Positions 37,028 through 45,945 are shown, numbered from the stretch's first letter. The stretch is 64,000 bases of DNA from Mesotaenium endlicherianum (GCA_009602735.1 WELA01008653.1:62001-126000); one strand, 5' to 3'. Program-made: numbers and translations. The notes: generated by a model from the sequence alone, not told the origin.

Positions 37028-39142
37028 TTATTTTCCAAAACGATATCCTATACCAATGGTGATCTCTCTCGGATCGCCCAGTTGGTAAGCATAAGAAGCA
37101 TTGCCTTTCATGGTGGCATTTTTAGTAGCCAGTGTGGAATAATATGTATTGAAAGCATTGAGCAGATTCACCCACAGATCAATATGCTTTGAAGCATAGC
37201 CTGTGCGGAAATTGACTATGTCAAACCCGCCATAAGTAAAATTGTCCAGGTCATCCATATAATACCTGCCCTGATGCTGCCATTCAGCACTTACACGAAA
37301 CCCTTTCATAAAAGCAGGCTTCCAGCTTACTTCTCCGTTGCTTATAAAATGCGGCGCGCTGCTCATCTCTTTGCCATTATAGTTCACACCCCGCACCACA
37401 TTCTCCACGTAGGTATGCTTTGCATTGGTGGCGCTGAAACGTATCGTCCATTCAGCAGATGGCCTGTATTGAATGCCATACTCTATACCCAGGTGCCGGG
37501 TTTTCCCTGCGTTCTGGTTGAGATAAGTATTATCAGGCTGTCTTACAGAAATGATTTCATTGCTTCCTTGCATCAGGTACAGGCTCCAGTCGGCATACAG
37601 TTTATTCTGCAACACCGATAACCATCCGCCCACTTCATAATTGCCGAAGGTTTGCGGTAACAGATAAGGCGCCACTTTGGAGCCACTGGAATACAACTCC
37701 GTGAGCTGTGGCGGAACATAGCCCTGGCTGTAGTTGGCGTAAAAACCAATGCCGTGATAATTATAGGTAACACCAATTTTAGGCGTTATACGCTGATAAG
37801 TATTCACACCCGATACGGCCACTGGTGTTTTGGAAGTATCCAGATGATTGCGGAAGTCATACCTGAATGCATCGTAGCGCAACGCCGCTACCAATTTGAA
37901 GTTCCGGAAGGGACTCAGCTCATAATCGAAATATGCAGCCAGGTTGGTAATATGTGTGCGATAGTTCTGCAATAAAGAATCGGTAGAAGGAAAATAATAG
38001 TTGGTATACTTACCCGAGGCGGCATCTTTATTGATCCAGATAAACCTGGCCACATAAGTCTGCGGACTGTTGTCGATACTGGCGCCTGCCACCAGTTTGC
38101 TGTTAAGCCAATTGAATCGCTGTACGTGCTGGGCAAACAAAGCATAAGTCTTGAAAGCATTCTCATTGATCTGTCCTCTGAACAATAAAGGATTGGAAGT
38201 ATTACCTACTGCATAGGAGGGGTTCTGTCCTACCGAATTATCGCGGAACATCAGGCTAAGGTTACTTTCGCTGCGGTTATTCCACACCTGGCTGAGCATG
38301 GATTTCAGGCGCAGGGCCTTCACTTTTCTATACGTGAAAGTGTATGGTGTGCTGTAATTCTTTTGAGCAAATTTGGTACTGTCCAAAGCGCCTGTCATAT
38401 CGCTGTAGTAATCCACATAAGAAAAAGTATTACTCCAGGTAGTGCGGGTACTAGGTTTATAATCGGTACGAAGCGAAAAAGCCGATTTATGAAAATCGCT
38501 GTAATCGATCAAACCATTGGTCCGGTTGGCATAATACCCGCTGGCGATAACACCCCATTTACCGATGGTGGTACCCAGTTGCGCATCCACTCTTTTATAT
38601 CCGTTGTTGTTGATCTGCATACTGATCGCTCCTCCGGTAACAGCCGGTGGCGCTTGTGTGATGATGTTCACAACACCAGCAATTGCTTCTGCACCATACA
38701 ATGCTGAAGAAGGCCCTTTGATCACTTCTATGCTCTTCGCCGCTGGCAGGTTCATCTCCAGCAATGCATTATGGTTATACACGCCGGTAGCACGGATGGG
38801 AATGCCATCTTCCATATACAGGAAAAGGCTCTTGGTGGTCATGGGCTGGCGAATGCTCATCTCGTGTTGCTCATTGCCCAGGCTCACCATAAAGACACCG
38901 CTCACTTTATTAAGTAACTGGTCAATGCGTTGTGCCTTCGTATCTTCCATTGTTTGCTTATTGATAACGGCAATAGCAATAGGCGCTTCACTTCTTTTCA
39001 CTGCCGTGTGGCTGGCGCTGGTTACAATTACTTCTTGCAGCATTTTATCAGCAAGTAATGAAATTGTGTCGTGTTGCAGCGATTGCGCTGCTGTTAATAC
39101 AGATAATACAATACAGCCAATGAATAGAGATAATTGTTTCAT
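37028..39142 (-). CDS. TonB-dependent outer-membrane receptor
   Basis: A 704-residue outer-membrane transporter. A signal peptide (about residues 1-19) leads to the plug domain with PIAIAVINKQTMED, then KSIEVIKGPSSALYGAEAIA and GVVNIITQ. A 22-strand barrel follows, ending in GIGYRFGK with the aromatic C-terminal pattern. It lacks the carboxypeptidase-like N-terminal domain of SusC proteins, so it looks like a metallophore or cofactor receptor rather than a glycan importer. Cys-rich and PepSY neighbours favour iron or copper chelates. Confidence 0.92.
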   Translation of the reverse strand: MKQLSLFIGCIVLSVLTAAQSLQHDTISLLADKMLQEVIVTSASHTAVKRSEAPIAIAVINKQTMEDTKAQRIDQLLNKVSGVFMVSLGNEQHEMSIRQPMTTKSLFLYMEDGIPIRATGVYNHNALLEMNLPAAKSIEVIKGPSSALYGAEAIAGVVNIITQAPPAVTGGAISMQINNNGYKRVDAQLGTTIGKWGVIASGYYANRTNGLIDYSDFHKSAFSLRTDYKPSTRTTWSNTFSYVDYYSDMTGALDSTKFAQKNYSTPYTFTYRKVKALRLKSMLSQVWNNRSESNLSLMFRDNSVGQNPSYAVGNTSNPLLFRGQINENAFKTYALFAQHVQRFNWLNSKLVAGASIDNSPQTYVARFIWINKDAASGKYTNYYFPSTDSLLQNYRTHITNLAAYFDYELSPFRNFKLVAALRYDAFRYDFRNHLDTSKTPVAVSGVNTYQRITPKIGVTYNYHGIGFYANYSQGYVPPQLTELYSSGSKVAPYLLPQTFGNYEVGGWLSVLQNKLYADWSLYLMQGSNEIISVRQPDNTYLNQNAGKTRHLGIEYGIQYRPSAEWTIRFSATNAKHTYVENVVRGVNYNGKEMSSAPHFISNGEVSWKPAFMKGFRVSAEWQHQGRYYMDDLDNFTYGGFDIVNFRTGYASKHIDLWVNLLNAFNTYYSTLATKNATMKGNASYAYQLGDPREITIGIGYRFGK

Positions 39143-39265
39143 GATAATTAGTTAAAGTCGGGCATACATCTGCGATTACCGCAAACGTATAAGGATGATG
39201 AGCCATGCATATGAAAGCTCAACATCAGGTACAATGTTGTGTAAGTTGAAAATCTGGAAACCCGA

Positions 39266-39637
39266 CTAAACTCCCGGGGGATGGAAGATATACTTTGGCT
39301 GGGGACCTGGAACATTGAAGCGATAACCTGATACGTGTTCCAGAGAAGGAATGCCGTATACTTCTATTGTAGTTGCAAAGAATGATTTGGAGGAGAGTAC
39401 TTCATCATAGCTATTTCTGCGTTCTGGGTTTTGCTTGTCTTTGTTCTCTTCCTGCCGCAGCTTTTTCATCAGCTGGCACCGGCCATTACAATGCATTTTG
39501 GGCCTGGCTTTGTTTTCACAATTCCTGGCATAGGCACTGGTGTTGGCATAATAGCTGGTTACAATCACCGAACGGTTCAGCGTCTGGCCTATTACAGCCA
39601 GTAGCAATACCGCTACAATGCATTGTTTCAACAGCAT
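39266..39637 (-). CDS. Small Cys-containing exported protein
   Basis: A 123-residue protein with an N-terminal hydrophobic segment (signal or anchor, residues 4-20). Residues about 39-65 hold CENKARPKMHCNGRCQLMKK: a CxnHCxxxC pattern followed by a highly charged stretch. I have seen similar small proteins beside TonB receptors in Bacteroidota but know no function, and metal binding by the Cys/His set is inference. It is the first gene of the metal-uptake group, 123 bp before the receptor, with an exact -7 box upstream. Confidence 0.7.
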   Translation of the reverse strand: MLLKQCIVAVLLLAVIGQTLNRSVIVTSYYANTSAYARNCENKARPKMHCNGRCQLMKKLRQEENKDKQNPERRNSYDEVLSSKSFFATTIEVYGIPSLEHVSGYRFNVPGPQPKYIFHPPGV

Positions 39638-39655
39638 ATTCTACCAAATTTGCCG

Positions 39656-39687
39656 CAAAGATAGGGTGCAGAACCATCAAATCGCAA
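39656..39687 (-). promoter_or_regulatory. Promoter for the metal-uptake group
   Basis: Read on the minus strand: TTG (39685-39687), a 21-base spacer, then TATCTTTG (39656-39663), exact for TAnnTTTG. The leader would be about 14 bases. Confidence 0.55.
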
Positions 39688-39726
39688 GGCGTCCATCACT
39701 CAGTAACATGATTCAGGGCATATTAA

Positions 39727-39775
39727 GTCTGACAGAGGCATCCCGTCTACTGGCAGGAGCCGCCGGACGTCAGAC
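39727..39775. repeat. Structured inverted repeat of unknown role
   Basis: GTCTGAC and GTCAGAC flank 35 bases that contain further pairing words (CGTC with GACG; GGC and GCC around AGGA). It lies between the isc terminator and the promoter of the next group. I cannot match it to a riboswitch class. Confidence 0.4.
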
Positions 39776-39800
39776 AGAAATGATCTGTAGACTGGACAAA

Positions 39801-39829
39801 AAAGCCGGAATGCGATGCATTCCGGCTTT
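39801..39829 (-). terminator. Terminator of the isc operon
   Basis: A perfect 13-bp stem (arms 39801-39813 and 39817-39829) with a 3-base loop. On the minus strand it is followed by a T run. It lies 22 bp after the iscA stop. Confidence 0.85.
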
Positions 39830-39851
39830 ACTAATTTCATAACCGATTCGA

Positions 39852-40202
39852 CTATACAGCAAAGCTTTCGCCACAAGCGCAGCTTCTGCTGGCATTGGGA
39901 TTGTTGAAGAAGAAGCCTTTCCCGTTCAGTCCGTCGGAAAAGTCCAGCTCTGTATTCACGAGGTATAAAAAGCTTTTGAGATCGGTAACGATCTTCACGC
40001 CATTGTCTTCAAAAACCTGGTCGCCGGGCTTGACCTCGTTGTCGAAATCCAGCTTGTAACTCAACCCAGAGCAACCACCCCCTACCACACCTACGCGCAG
40101 GAAATAATCGGCATTTCCTTCCACACCTGCTTCCTGCATCAGCTGCAGCACTTTCTGCTTCGCTTTCTCTGTTACGTATATGCCATTATCTGTAGCTACC
40201 AT
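39852..40202 (-). CDS. iscA: A-type iron-sulfur carrier
   Basis: HesB/IscA family protein that carries Fe-S clusters or iron to targets. The 116 residues contain the three conserved Cys: one in GGGCSGLSYKLDFD and two in SCACGESFAV at the C-terminus. The ATG at 40202 is preferred over 40250, which adds residues unlike the family. Third gene of iscS-iscU-iscA, ended by a strong hairpin. The SufA and ErpA names belong to the same family, and the neighbours decide the isc label. Confidence 0.92.
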   Translation of the reverse strand: MVATDNGIYVTEKAKQKVLQLMQEAGVEGNADYFLRVGVVGGGCSGLSYKLDFDNEVKPGDQVFEDNGVKIVTDLKSFLYLVNTELDFSDGLNGKGFFFNNPNASRSCACGESFAV

Positions 40203-40256
40203 AAAATCAAAATTTAAAATCGAGCCATTGCGTATTGAGCAATTGCGCAATTATTA

Positions 40257-40670
40257 TCAATGGATCTTTTCTTCAAACACCAGTTCTTCCAATCCATTTT
40301 TCTTGCGGTAATCGTTCACTGCCGCTTTGATGGCATCTTCTGCCAATACAGAACAGTGGATTTTCACCGGCGGCAGGTTCAGTTCTTCTACGAGGTCCAT
40401 GTTATCTATCTGCACAGCCTGGTCAACTGATTTGCCTTTCAGCCATTCGGTAGCCAGTGAAGAAGAAGCGATAGCAGAGCCACAACCAAATGTTTTGAAT
40501 TTAGCGTCGGTGATCATACCGGCTTCATCTACTTCAATCTGTAAACGCATCACGTCTCCGCACTCGGGAGCGCCTACCAGTCCGGTTCCCACATTCTTTT
40601 TTCCTTTATTCAACGTACCCACATTTTTAGGGTTGTTGTAGTGATCGATCACTTTCTCTGAATATGCCAT
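40257..40670 (-). CDS. iscU: Iron-sulfur cluster scaffold protein
   Basis: Scaffold on which Fe-S clusters are assembled from IscS-derived sulfur. The 137 residues hold the three ligand Cys in GAPECGDVMRLQI, TFGCGSAIASSSLATEW and KIHCSVLAEDAIKAA. The last is LPPVKIHCS, the site recognised by the HscA chaperone in other systems. No hscA, hscB or ferredoxin gene is nearby. The spacer to iscS contains short repeated words of the form TTTGAAAATT. Confidence 0.95.
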   Translation of the reverse strand: MAYSEKVIDHYNNPKNVGTLNKGKKNVGTGLVGAPECGDVMRLQIEVDEAGMITDAKFKTFGCGSAIASSSLATEWLKGKSVDQAVQIDNMDLVEELNLPPVKIHCSVLAEDAIKAAVNDYRKKNGLEELVFEEKIH

Positions 40671-40756
40671 TTGTTATAATTTGAAAATTCGACAATTTGA
40701 AAATTTGACAATACACAATGGGATCACTTATTTTCATTGAGCCATTATGCAATGAA

Positions 40757-41974
40757 TCAATGATGTGCCCATTCTATTTTATCTATATCCACTCCTTCTT
40801 TGAACATTTCCCAGAGCGGACTCATCTCGCGCAACTTCAACACAGTATCGCTCACTGCCTTGATGGTATAATCGATTTGTTCTTCCGTGGTGAAACGCCC
40901 CAATCCAAAACGCAGAGAACTGTGTGCGAGATCATCGCCTAATCCCAATGCTTTCAACACATAGCTGGGTTCCAGTGAAGCCGATGTACAGGCCGAACCG
41001 GATGAAAGCGCAATGCTTTTATTGAAGCCCATCATCAACCCTTCTCCTTCCACATATTTGAAAGAGATATTTGACACATGTGGTAAGCGGTGTTCCCGGC
41101 TGCCGTTCACATAAGCCTCTTCGAGTTCCATCAATGCTTTTTCCAATTTATCGCGAAGCGCTGCCAGGCGTACCGACTCTTCAGCCATTTCAAGGCGGGC
41201 CAATTCGCAGGCTTTGCCAAAACCAACGATGCCAGGAACGTTGAGTGTACCACTGCGCATGCCACGCTCGTGTCCGCCGCCGTCCATCTGTGCAGTTACT
41301 TTCACACGCGGGTTTTTACGGCGTACATACAAAGCGCCTACACCTTTGGGACCATACATTTTATGTGCAGAGAAAGCCATGATGTCGATGCCGTCTTTAT
41401 TCACATCCACCGGTATTTTTCCAACGGCTTGTGTTCCGTCGGTGAAAAACAACACACCATGCCTGCGGGCAATAGCGCTGATTTCTTTTACTGATTGTAT
41501 CACACCAATCTCATTGTTGGCATACATAATAGCAATGAGGATGGTGGTAGGTTTAATGGCAGCTTCGAGTTCTTTCAGATCAATTAAACCTTCTGCATTC
41601 ACATTCAGGTAAGTGACTTCGCCCCCTGAACGTTCAATATGTTTACAGGTATCCAATACCGCTTTGTGTTCGGTAGTACAAGTGATCACATGGTTACCCT
41701 TGCTTGCATACATTTCAAACACCCCTTTGATACCCAGGTTGTCTCCTTCCGTAGCGCCTGATGTAAAAATGATTTCTTTGGGGTCGGCGCCGATCAGTTT
41801 GGCTACCTGTTCGCGGGCATAATCAACAGCCTCTTCCGCTTCCCATCCGAAAGGGTGGTTGCGGCTGGCGGCATTGCCGAAATGATCGGTAAAAAAAGGC
41901 ATCATGGCTTCCAGCACGCGGGGGTCCATGGGAGTGGTGGCATTGTTATCCAGGTAAATCGGTAGCTTTAACAT
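40757..41974 (-). CDS. iscS: Cysteine desulfurase
   Basis: PLP enzyme that takes sulfur from cysteine and passes it to IscU. It shows [13 protein letters not shown] at the N-terminus, the PLP Lys in [11 protein letters not shown] and the persulfide Cys in [13 protein letters not shown]. The length of 405 residues is usual. It heads the operon. The -7 box ends 5 bases before the ATG, so the message may be leaderless. No IscR regulator is present. Confidence 0.95.
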   Translation of the reverse strand: MLKLPIYLDNNATTPMDPRVLEAMMPFFTDHFGNAASRNHPFGWEAEEAVDYAREQVAKLIGADPKEIIFTSGATEGDNLGIKGVFEMYASKGNHVITCTTEHKAVLDTCKHIERSGGEVTYLNVNAEGLIDLKELEAAIKPTTILIAIMYANNEIGVIQSVKEISAIARRHGVLFFTDGTQAVGKIPVDVNKDGIDIMAFSAHKMYGPKGVGALYVRRKNPRVKVTAQMDGGGHERGMRSGTLNVPGIVGFGKACELARLEMAEESVRLAALRDKLEKALMELEEAYVNGSREHRLPHVSNISFKYVEGEGLMMGFNKSIALSSGSACTSASLEPSYVLKALGLGDDLAHSSLRFGLGRFTTEEQIDYTIKAVSDTVLKLREMSPLWEMFKEGVDIDKIEWAHH

Positions 41975-41979
41975 AGGGG

Positions 41980-41987
41980 CAAAAATA
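41980..41987 (-). promoter_or_regulatory. -7 promoter box touching the iscS start
   Basis: Read on the minus strand the sequence is TATTTTTG, exact for TAnnTTTG, with CCCCT between it and the ATG. Confidence 0.45.
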
Positions 41988-42075
41988 GTGCAATAGGTTT
42001 TATAAATTTGGCGGGGATCAGCGTGGCAAACGGTTTTTCCCCATATCGTAAAGGTACTACATTTAAAGGAACCCT

Positions 42076-42480
42076 ATGCTTAAAATAGAACATATTGGCC
42101 TGGCAGTGAAGCAGTTCGACACGGCAATCCCCCTTTTCGAGCAGTTGCTCAACACCCCTTGTTATAAGGTGGAAAATGTTGCATCGGAACAGGTGAACAC
42201 CGCTTTTTTTCAAAAAGGCGAAACCAAGATCGAATTATTGGAAAGCACCAGTCCGGATGGCGTTATTGCCCGTTTCATAGAAAAAAAAGGAGAAGGCATG
42301 CACCATATTGCTTTTGAAGTGGCTGATATTGAGGCTGAAATGAAACGCTTGTCTGATGCAGGTTTTACACTGCTGAACCCTGTTCCAAAAAAAGGTGCGG
42401 ACAATAAATTAGTTTGTTTTGTGCATCCAAAAAATACCAATGGGGTGTTGATAGAACTCTGCCAGGAAGCGTCATCCTGA
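42076..42480 (+). CDS. mce: Methylmalonyl-CoA epimerase
   Basis: Interconverts the R and S forms of methylmalonyl-CoA in propionate metabolism, feeding methylmalonyl-CoA mutase. The 134-residue vicinal-oxygen-chelate protein has the metal ligands in KIEHIGLAV, MHHIAFEV and GVLIELCQ. The final residues (ASS) and the TGA stop come from repeat copy H. It is divergent from iscS. The mutase genes are not in the window. Confidence 0.92.
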   Translation: MLKIEHIGLAVKQFDTAIPLFEQLLNTPCYKVENVASEQVNTAFFQKGETKIELLESTSPDGVIARFIEKKGEGMHHIAFEVADIEAEMKRLSDAGFTLLNPVPKKGADNKLVCFVHPKNTNGVLIELCQEASS

Positions 42481-42571
42481 GTACACTTTGATCGTCATCC
42501 CGAGCGTAGCCGAGGGATCTCATGAAGTCTTCAGCAGGTCCCTCGACTCGCTTCGCTCGCTCGGGATGACG
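42470..42571. repeat. Palindromic repeat copy H with an extra left end
   Basis: An extra left end (42470-42481) that holds the mce stop codon, an 11-base spacer, then a full 79-bp unit (42493-42571). It lies between mce and the convergent rnc. Confidence 0.9.
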
Positions 42572-42577
42572 TGCGCA

Positions 42578-43288
42578 TTAGGAAAGCCCCAACTTTTCCA
42601 ATGCCACCTGCGCGGCGGCTTGACTTGCATCTTTTTTATTATATCCTTTCCCTTGCGCCAGTATTTCACCATCGAGCACTACGTTCATGGTGAACAGGCG
42701 CCGGTTGCCTTCCATTTTTTCATCGGCGAGATCGAAAGAAAGGGTTCGGCTGTTTTTGCTGGCCCAGCCGATGAGTTTGTTTTTGAGGTTGATGTCTACC
42801 TGCTCCAGGTCGTCTACAAACATGTGGGCGATGACAATGTGCTTGAGTACCCAGTGGTGGGTCCGGTCATACCCTTTGTCGAGGTAAACCGCTCCTACCA
42901 ATGCTTCCAGCGTATTACCAAATATCTGGCTGCCTTTGAGCGAGCTGTCGAACTTATTGTAAAAAGTGAGTTTACGCAATCCCATTTTGAGGGCGATATC
43001 GTTCAACTGCTGGCGGTTCACCATTTTGCTGCGCATCTCGGTGAGAAAGCCTTCGCCTTTGTAGGGATAACGCTTGAAGAGGTAATCGGCCACTATCGCA
43101 CTCAATATGGCATCACCGAGGTATTCAAGCCTTTCGTTGTTTTCATCGGGCGTTTCTTTTACCGAACGGTGGCTCAGTGCTGTTTTATACAGCAACACGT
43201 TGCCCGGCTTCATCCCCAAAACATTTCTCAGTTGTTTTTCAAAAGAAGCATCGCCCGACTTGCCAAATAATGCTTTGAAAAATTGCAC
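42578..43288 (-). CDS. rnc: Ribonuclease III
   Basis: Endonuclease for double-stranded RNA, processing rRNA and long hairpins. The signature NERLEYLGDAILSAIVADYL lies near residues 52-71. A second catalytic patch is GNTLEALVGAVYLDKGYD, and a C-terminal dsRNA-binding domain ends with KKDASQAAAQVALEKLG. The length is 236 residues. The start is GTG at 43288, only 4 bp after fabF. The order acpP-fabF-rnc is widely conserved. Confidence 0.96.
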   Translation of the reverse strand: MQFFKALFGKSGDASFEKQLRNVLGMKPGNVLLYKTALSHRSVKETPDENNERLEYLGDAILSAIVADYLFKRYPYKGEGFLTEMRSKMVNRQQLNDIALKMGLRKLTFYNKFDSSLKGSQIFGNTLEALVGAVYLDKGYDRTHHWVLKHIVIAHMFVDDLEQVDINLKNKLIGWASKNSRTLSFDLADEKMEGNRRLFTMNVVLDGEILAQGKGYNKKDASQAAAQVALEKLGLS

Positions 43289-43292
43289 AACC

Positions 43293-44546
43293 TTAAGCTA
43301 CGAATTTTTTCACAATCACGCAGGCATTATGTCCGCCAAATCCGAAAGTATTGCTCAATGCCACATTCACCACACGCTTTTGGGCTTTGTTGAATGTAAA
43401 ATTCAGTCTCGGATCCAGGTCCGGATCATCGGTAAAGTGGTTGATGGTAGGAGGTATCATATCGTGTACCACGCTTTGTATGCAGGCAATGGCTTCGATA
43501 ACGCCCGCAGCGCCCAGGCAGTGCCCGGTCATGGATTTAGTAGAACTGATATTGAGTTCATAAGCATGGTCTCCAAAAACTTCCCGGATGGCTTTCACTT
43601 CTGCGCCATCACCCAGTGGTGTAGAGGTTCCATGTGTATTGATGTAGTCGATCTCATGGGCTTGCATGCCTGCATCTTTCAAGGCAGCAATCATCACATT
43701 CCTGGCGCCCAATCCTTCCGGATGCGGGGCTGTGAGGTGGTAAGCATCGGCAGTAGCGCCGCCGCCTGCTATTTCGCAATAGATATGCGCGCCGCGTTTT
43801 ACCGCATGCTCATATTCTTCCAGTACCAGTACGCCGGCTGCTTCCCCCATTACAAAACCGTCACGGTCTTTGTCGTACGGACGGCTGGCTGTGGCCGGAT
43901 CGTCGTTGCGTTCACTCATGGCTTTCATGGCGTTGAAACCGCCTACACCGGCTTCGCTGATCACTGCTTCCGATCCACCGGCGAGTACTATATCAGCCTT
44001 GCCCAGGCGTATGTTATCCACCGCCGAAATAATGCCATTGGTGCTTGATGCACAGGCGCTTACCACAGCGAAATTGGGACCGCGGAATCCATGACGCATA
44101 GAAATCTGGCCTGCGGCAATATCCAATATCATTTTAGGAATGAAGAAAGGGTTGAAACGGGGTGTTCCATCGCCTTTGGCAAAGCCTATCACTTCCTCCT
44201 GGAAAGTAGTGAGTCCACCGATACCACTGGCGAAGATCACGCCTACCCTGTCGGGATTTACATTCTCTTTACTGATACCGGCATCTGTAACAGCCATATC
44301 ACTGGCCACCAATGCCAATTGGGCAAAGCGGTCCAGCTTGCGCGCTTCTTTCCTGTCCATGAACTGGGTAGGATCAAAGCCCTTGATCTCACAGGCAAAA
44401 CGGGTTTTGAACTTAGATGCATCAAACAAAGTAATGTTAGCTGCGCCGGATACACCATTGATGAGTCCGTTCCAATAATCGTTGAGATTATTGCCTACCG
44501 GCGTTAATGTACCGATTCCCGTAACAACTACTCGTTTTAATTGCAT
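43293..44546 (-). CDS. fabF: 3-oxoacyl-ACP synthase II
   Basis: Condensing enzyme that elongates acyl-ACP with malonyl-ACP. The catalytic triad is the Cys in VSACASSTNGI, the His in NTHGTSTPLGD and the His in SMTGHCLGAAG. The 417-residue length from the ATG at 44546 matches FabF; the extra two codons upstream are unlikely. It lies between acpP and rnc in one transcription unit, with a hairpin in the acpP-fabF gap. Confidence 0.96.
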   Translation of the reverse strand: MQLKRVVVTGIGTLTPVGNNLNDYWNGLINGVSGAANITLFDASKFKTRFACEIKGFDPTQFMDRKEARKLDRFAQLALVASDMAVTDAGISKENVNPDRVGVIFASGIGGLTTFQEEVIGFAKGDGTPRFNPFFIPKMILDIAAGQISMRHGFRGPNFAVVSACASSTNGIISAVDNIRLGKADIVLAGGSEAVISEAGVGGFNAMKAMSERNDDPATASRPYDKDRDGFVMGEAAGVLVLEEYEHAVKRGAHIYCEIAGGGATADAYHLTAPHPEGLGARNVMIAALKDAGMQAHEIDYINTHGTSTPLGDGAEVKAIREVFGDHAYELNISSTKSMTGHCLGAAGVIEAIACIQSVVHDMIPPTINHFTDDPDLDPRLNFTFNKAQKRVVNVALSNTFGFGGHNACVIVKKFVA

Positions 44547-44570
44547 GAACAAACCTATTTATTAAGTGAG

Positions 44571-44613
44571 AATCCGCCTTTCCTGGCCTTAGAGCGCCGC
44601 AGAAAGGCGGATT
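44571..44613 (-). terminator. Hairpin between acpP and fabF
   Basis: AATCCGCCTTTC (44571-44582) and GAAAGGCGGATT (44602-44613) form a perfect 12-bp stem with a 19-base loop. On the minus strand no strong T run follows, so partial termination or RNA end protection is more likely than full stop. Confidence 0.5.
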
Positions 44614-44639
44614 TTAATTATTCCAAAATAGTGTAGATC

Positions 44640-44876
44640 TTACTTAGCGTGTTCTTCGAGGTAAGCAACAGCCTGACCAACAGTGGTAATGGTTTCAGCC
44701 TGCTCATCGGGGATGGAGATGTTAAATTCCTTCTCGAATTCCATAATCAACTCAACGGTATCCAAAGAATCTGCACCGAGGTCGTTAGTGAAAGACGCCT
44801 CATTGGTAACTTCTGCCTCGTCTACTCCTAATTTATCAACGATGATTTTCTTAACTCTTGTTGCGATGTCTGACAT
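44640..44876 (-). CDS. acpP: Acyl carrier protein
   Basis: Carries growing acyl chains on a phosphopantetheine arm. The 78-residue acidic protein has the attachment Ser in [17 protein letters not shown]. It is the first gene of acpP-fabF-rnc. The promoter lies directly upstream. Confidence 0.97.
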   Translation of the reverse strand: MSDIATRVKKIIVDKLGVDEAEVTNEASFTNDLGADSLDTVELIMEFEKEFNISIPDEQAETITTVGQAVAYLEEHAK

Positions 44877-44900
44877 TGTAAAAAGTTTTTGTTACAGCCG

Positions 44901-44929
44901 CAAAAATATACTTTTTGTCAAATAAGCAA
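44901..44929 (-). promoter_or_regulatory. Promoter of acpP
   Basis: Read on the minus strand: TTG (44927-44929), an 18-base spacer, then TATTTTTG (44901-44908), exact for TAnnTTTG. The leader would be about 20 bases. Confidence 0.55.
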
Positions 44930-45040
44930 TGTTTTAACGCATTTTTGTTTTCACAGACCGGAAAACCGGCCTTCCCATAAATCGGTTGGGGGGTGTGTTT
45001 TTCGCAAAATGATCAGTATCTTGTAAAGCTAACTATTGCT

Positions 45041-45469
45041 ATGCCGTTAAAACTCATAGACCATAACAGCACGGAATACCACCAGATGGTCGACCTGCGC
45101 TACCACTTGTTGCGCAAGCCGTTGGGACTGGATTTTACCAAAGAAGAGCTGGAAAGGGAGAAAAACGACATCCTCATCGGCTGTTTCGAGGAAGATAAGC
45201 TGGAAGCCTGCTGTATTTTAACGCAAACGGCCCCCAAAACTGTCCGTTTACGCCAAATGGCCGTTAGCCCCGTTCTGCAAGGCAAGGGTATTGGCCGGGT
45301 TTTGATGAGTTTCGCCGAAAACATCGCCCGCGACAGGGGGTACCACCGCCTCACCATGCACGCCCGTAAAACAGCCGTTGGCTTCTACGAAAAACTGGGC
45401 TATAAGATCCATGGGGAAGAATTCCAGGAAGTCACTATTCCCCATTTTGAGATGCACAAAGCGCTATAG
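45041..45469 (+). CDS. GNAT-family N-acetyltransferase
   Basis: A 142-residue acetyltransferase. The acetyl-CoA loop is RQMAVSPVLQGKGIGRVLM (motif A, about residues 69-87), followed by the motif-B region VGFYEKLGYKIHGEEF. Such small GNAT proteins acetylate amines on metabolites, antibiotics or proteins, and no substrate can be named. The ATG at 45041 is preferred over a GTG at 44993. It is convergent with the next gene, 5 bp apart. Confidence 0.85.
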   Translation: MPLKLIDHNSTEYHQMVDLRYHLLRKPLGLDFTKEELEREKNDILIGCFEEDKLEACCILTQTAPKTVRLRQMAVSPVLQGKGIGRVLMSFAENIARDRGYHRLTMHARKTAVGFYEKLGYKIHGEEFQEVTIPHFEMHKAL

Positions 45470-45474
45470 AATTT

Positions 45475-45945
45475 CTACCCCAACTTACTCTTTAATAAAC
45501 CCCTCAACTCATGCCTCATCTCATCTCCCATATTGTCTTTGGGAATCAGGAAAAAAGAGCGGGCATCGAAATAAAGGTGAAAGAAATGGGGACTTTCGAA
45601 AAATTTGCTGAACTGGGTCCACTTCCAGAGCACATAGCCGTGCTCGCTTTCCAGCTTGATATCTGTGTCCCGGAAATCGATGATGAACGATTCTTTGAAA
45701 GTGGCAGACCGCTTATAAATGGTATTGGGTAAAAAATACCAGAATGAAGCCATCAGCACCAGCCAGATCAATGAACCCAGTAAAAAAGGCTCGGGCCTGA
45801 TCTTTTTAGTATAGAAAAGAATGCCGGATACAATCGCAAATACATTGACCAGTACAATCAATATCCTCAAATCCTGTTTCTGAACAAAATGGTAGCGTAA
45901 AGCCTGTATGACCTTTCTTTTATCGTAAGAGAAACTGTACTGCAT
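45475..45945 (-). CDS. YcxB-like membrane protein
   Basis: A 156-residue protein with two adjacent hydrophobic helices (about residues 30-70), then a soluble C-terminal part with HGYVLWKWTQFSKFFESPHF and FFLIPKDNM. This matches the YcxB-like pattern (a short membrane hairpin followed by a PH-like domain). The function is unknown. It may share a transcript with the aspartic-protease-like gene 31 bp upstream. Confidence 0.7.
   Translation of the reverse strand: MQYSFSYDKRKVIQALRYHFVQKQDLRILIVLVNVFAIVSGILFYTKKIRPEPFLLGSLIWLVLMASFWYFLPNTIYKRSATFKESFIIDFRDTDIKLESEHGYVLWKWTQFSKFFESPHFFHLYFDARSFFLIPKDNMGDEMRHELRGLLKSKLG

Noticed and set aside
39179-39188. CGCAAACGT-like half site upstream of the TonB receptor as a LacI operator
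   Set aside because: Only one half matches, with no palindrome, and the gene is not related to galacturonate.
39638-39800. Cobalamin or other riboswitch before the metal-uptake group
   Set aside because: No class consensus was recognised, and the structured segment lies upstream of the best promoter.
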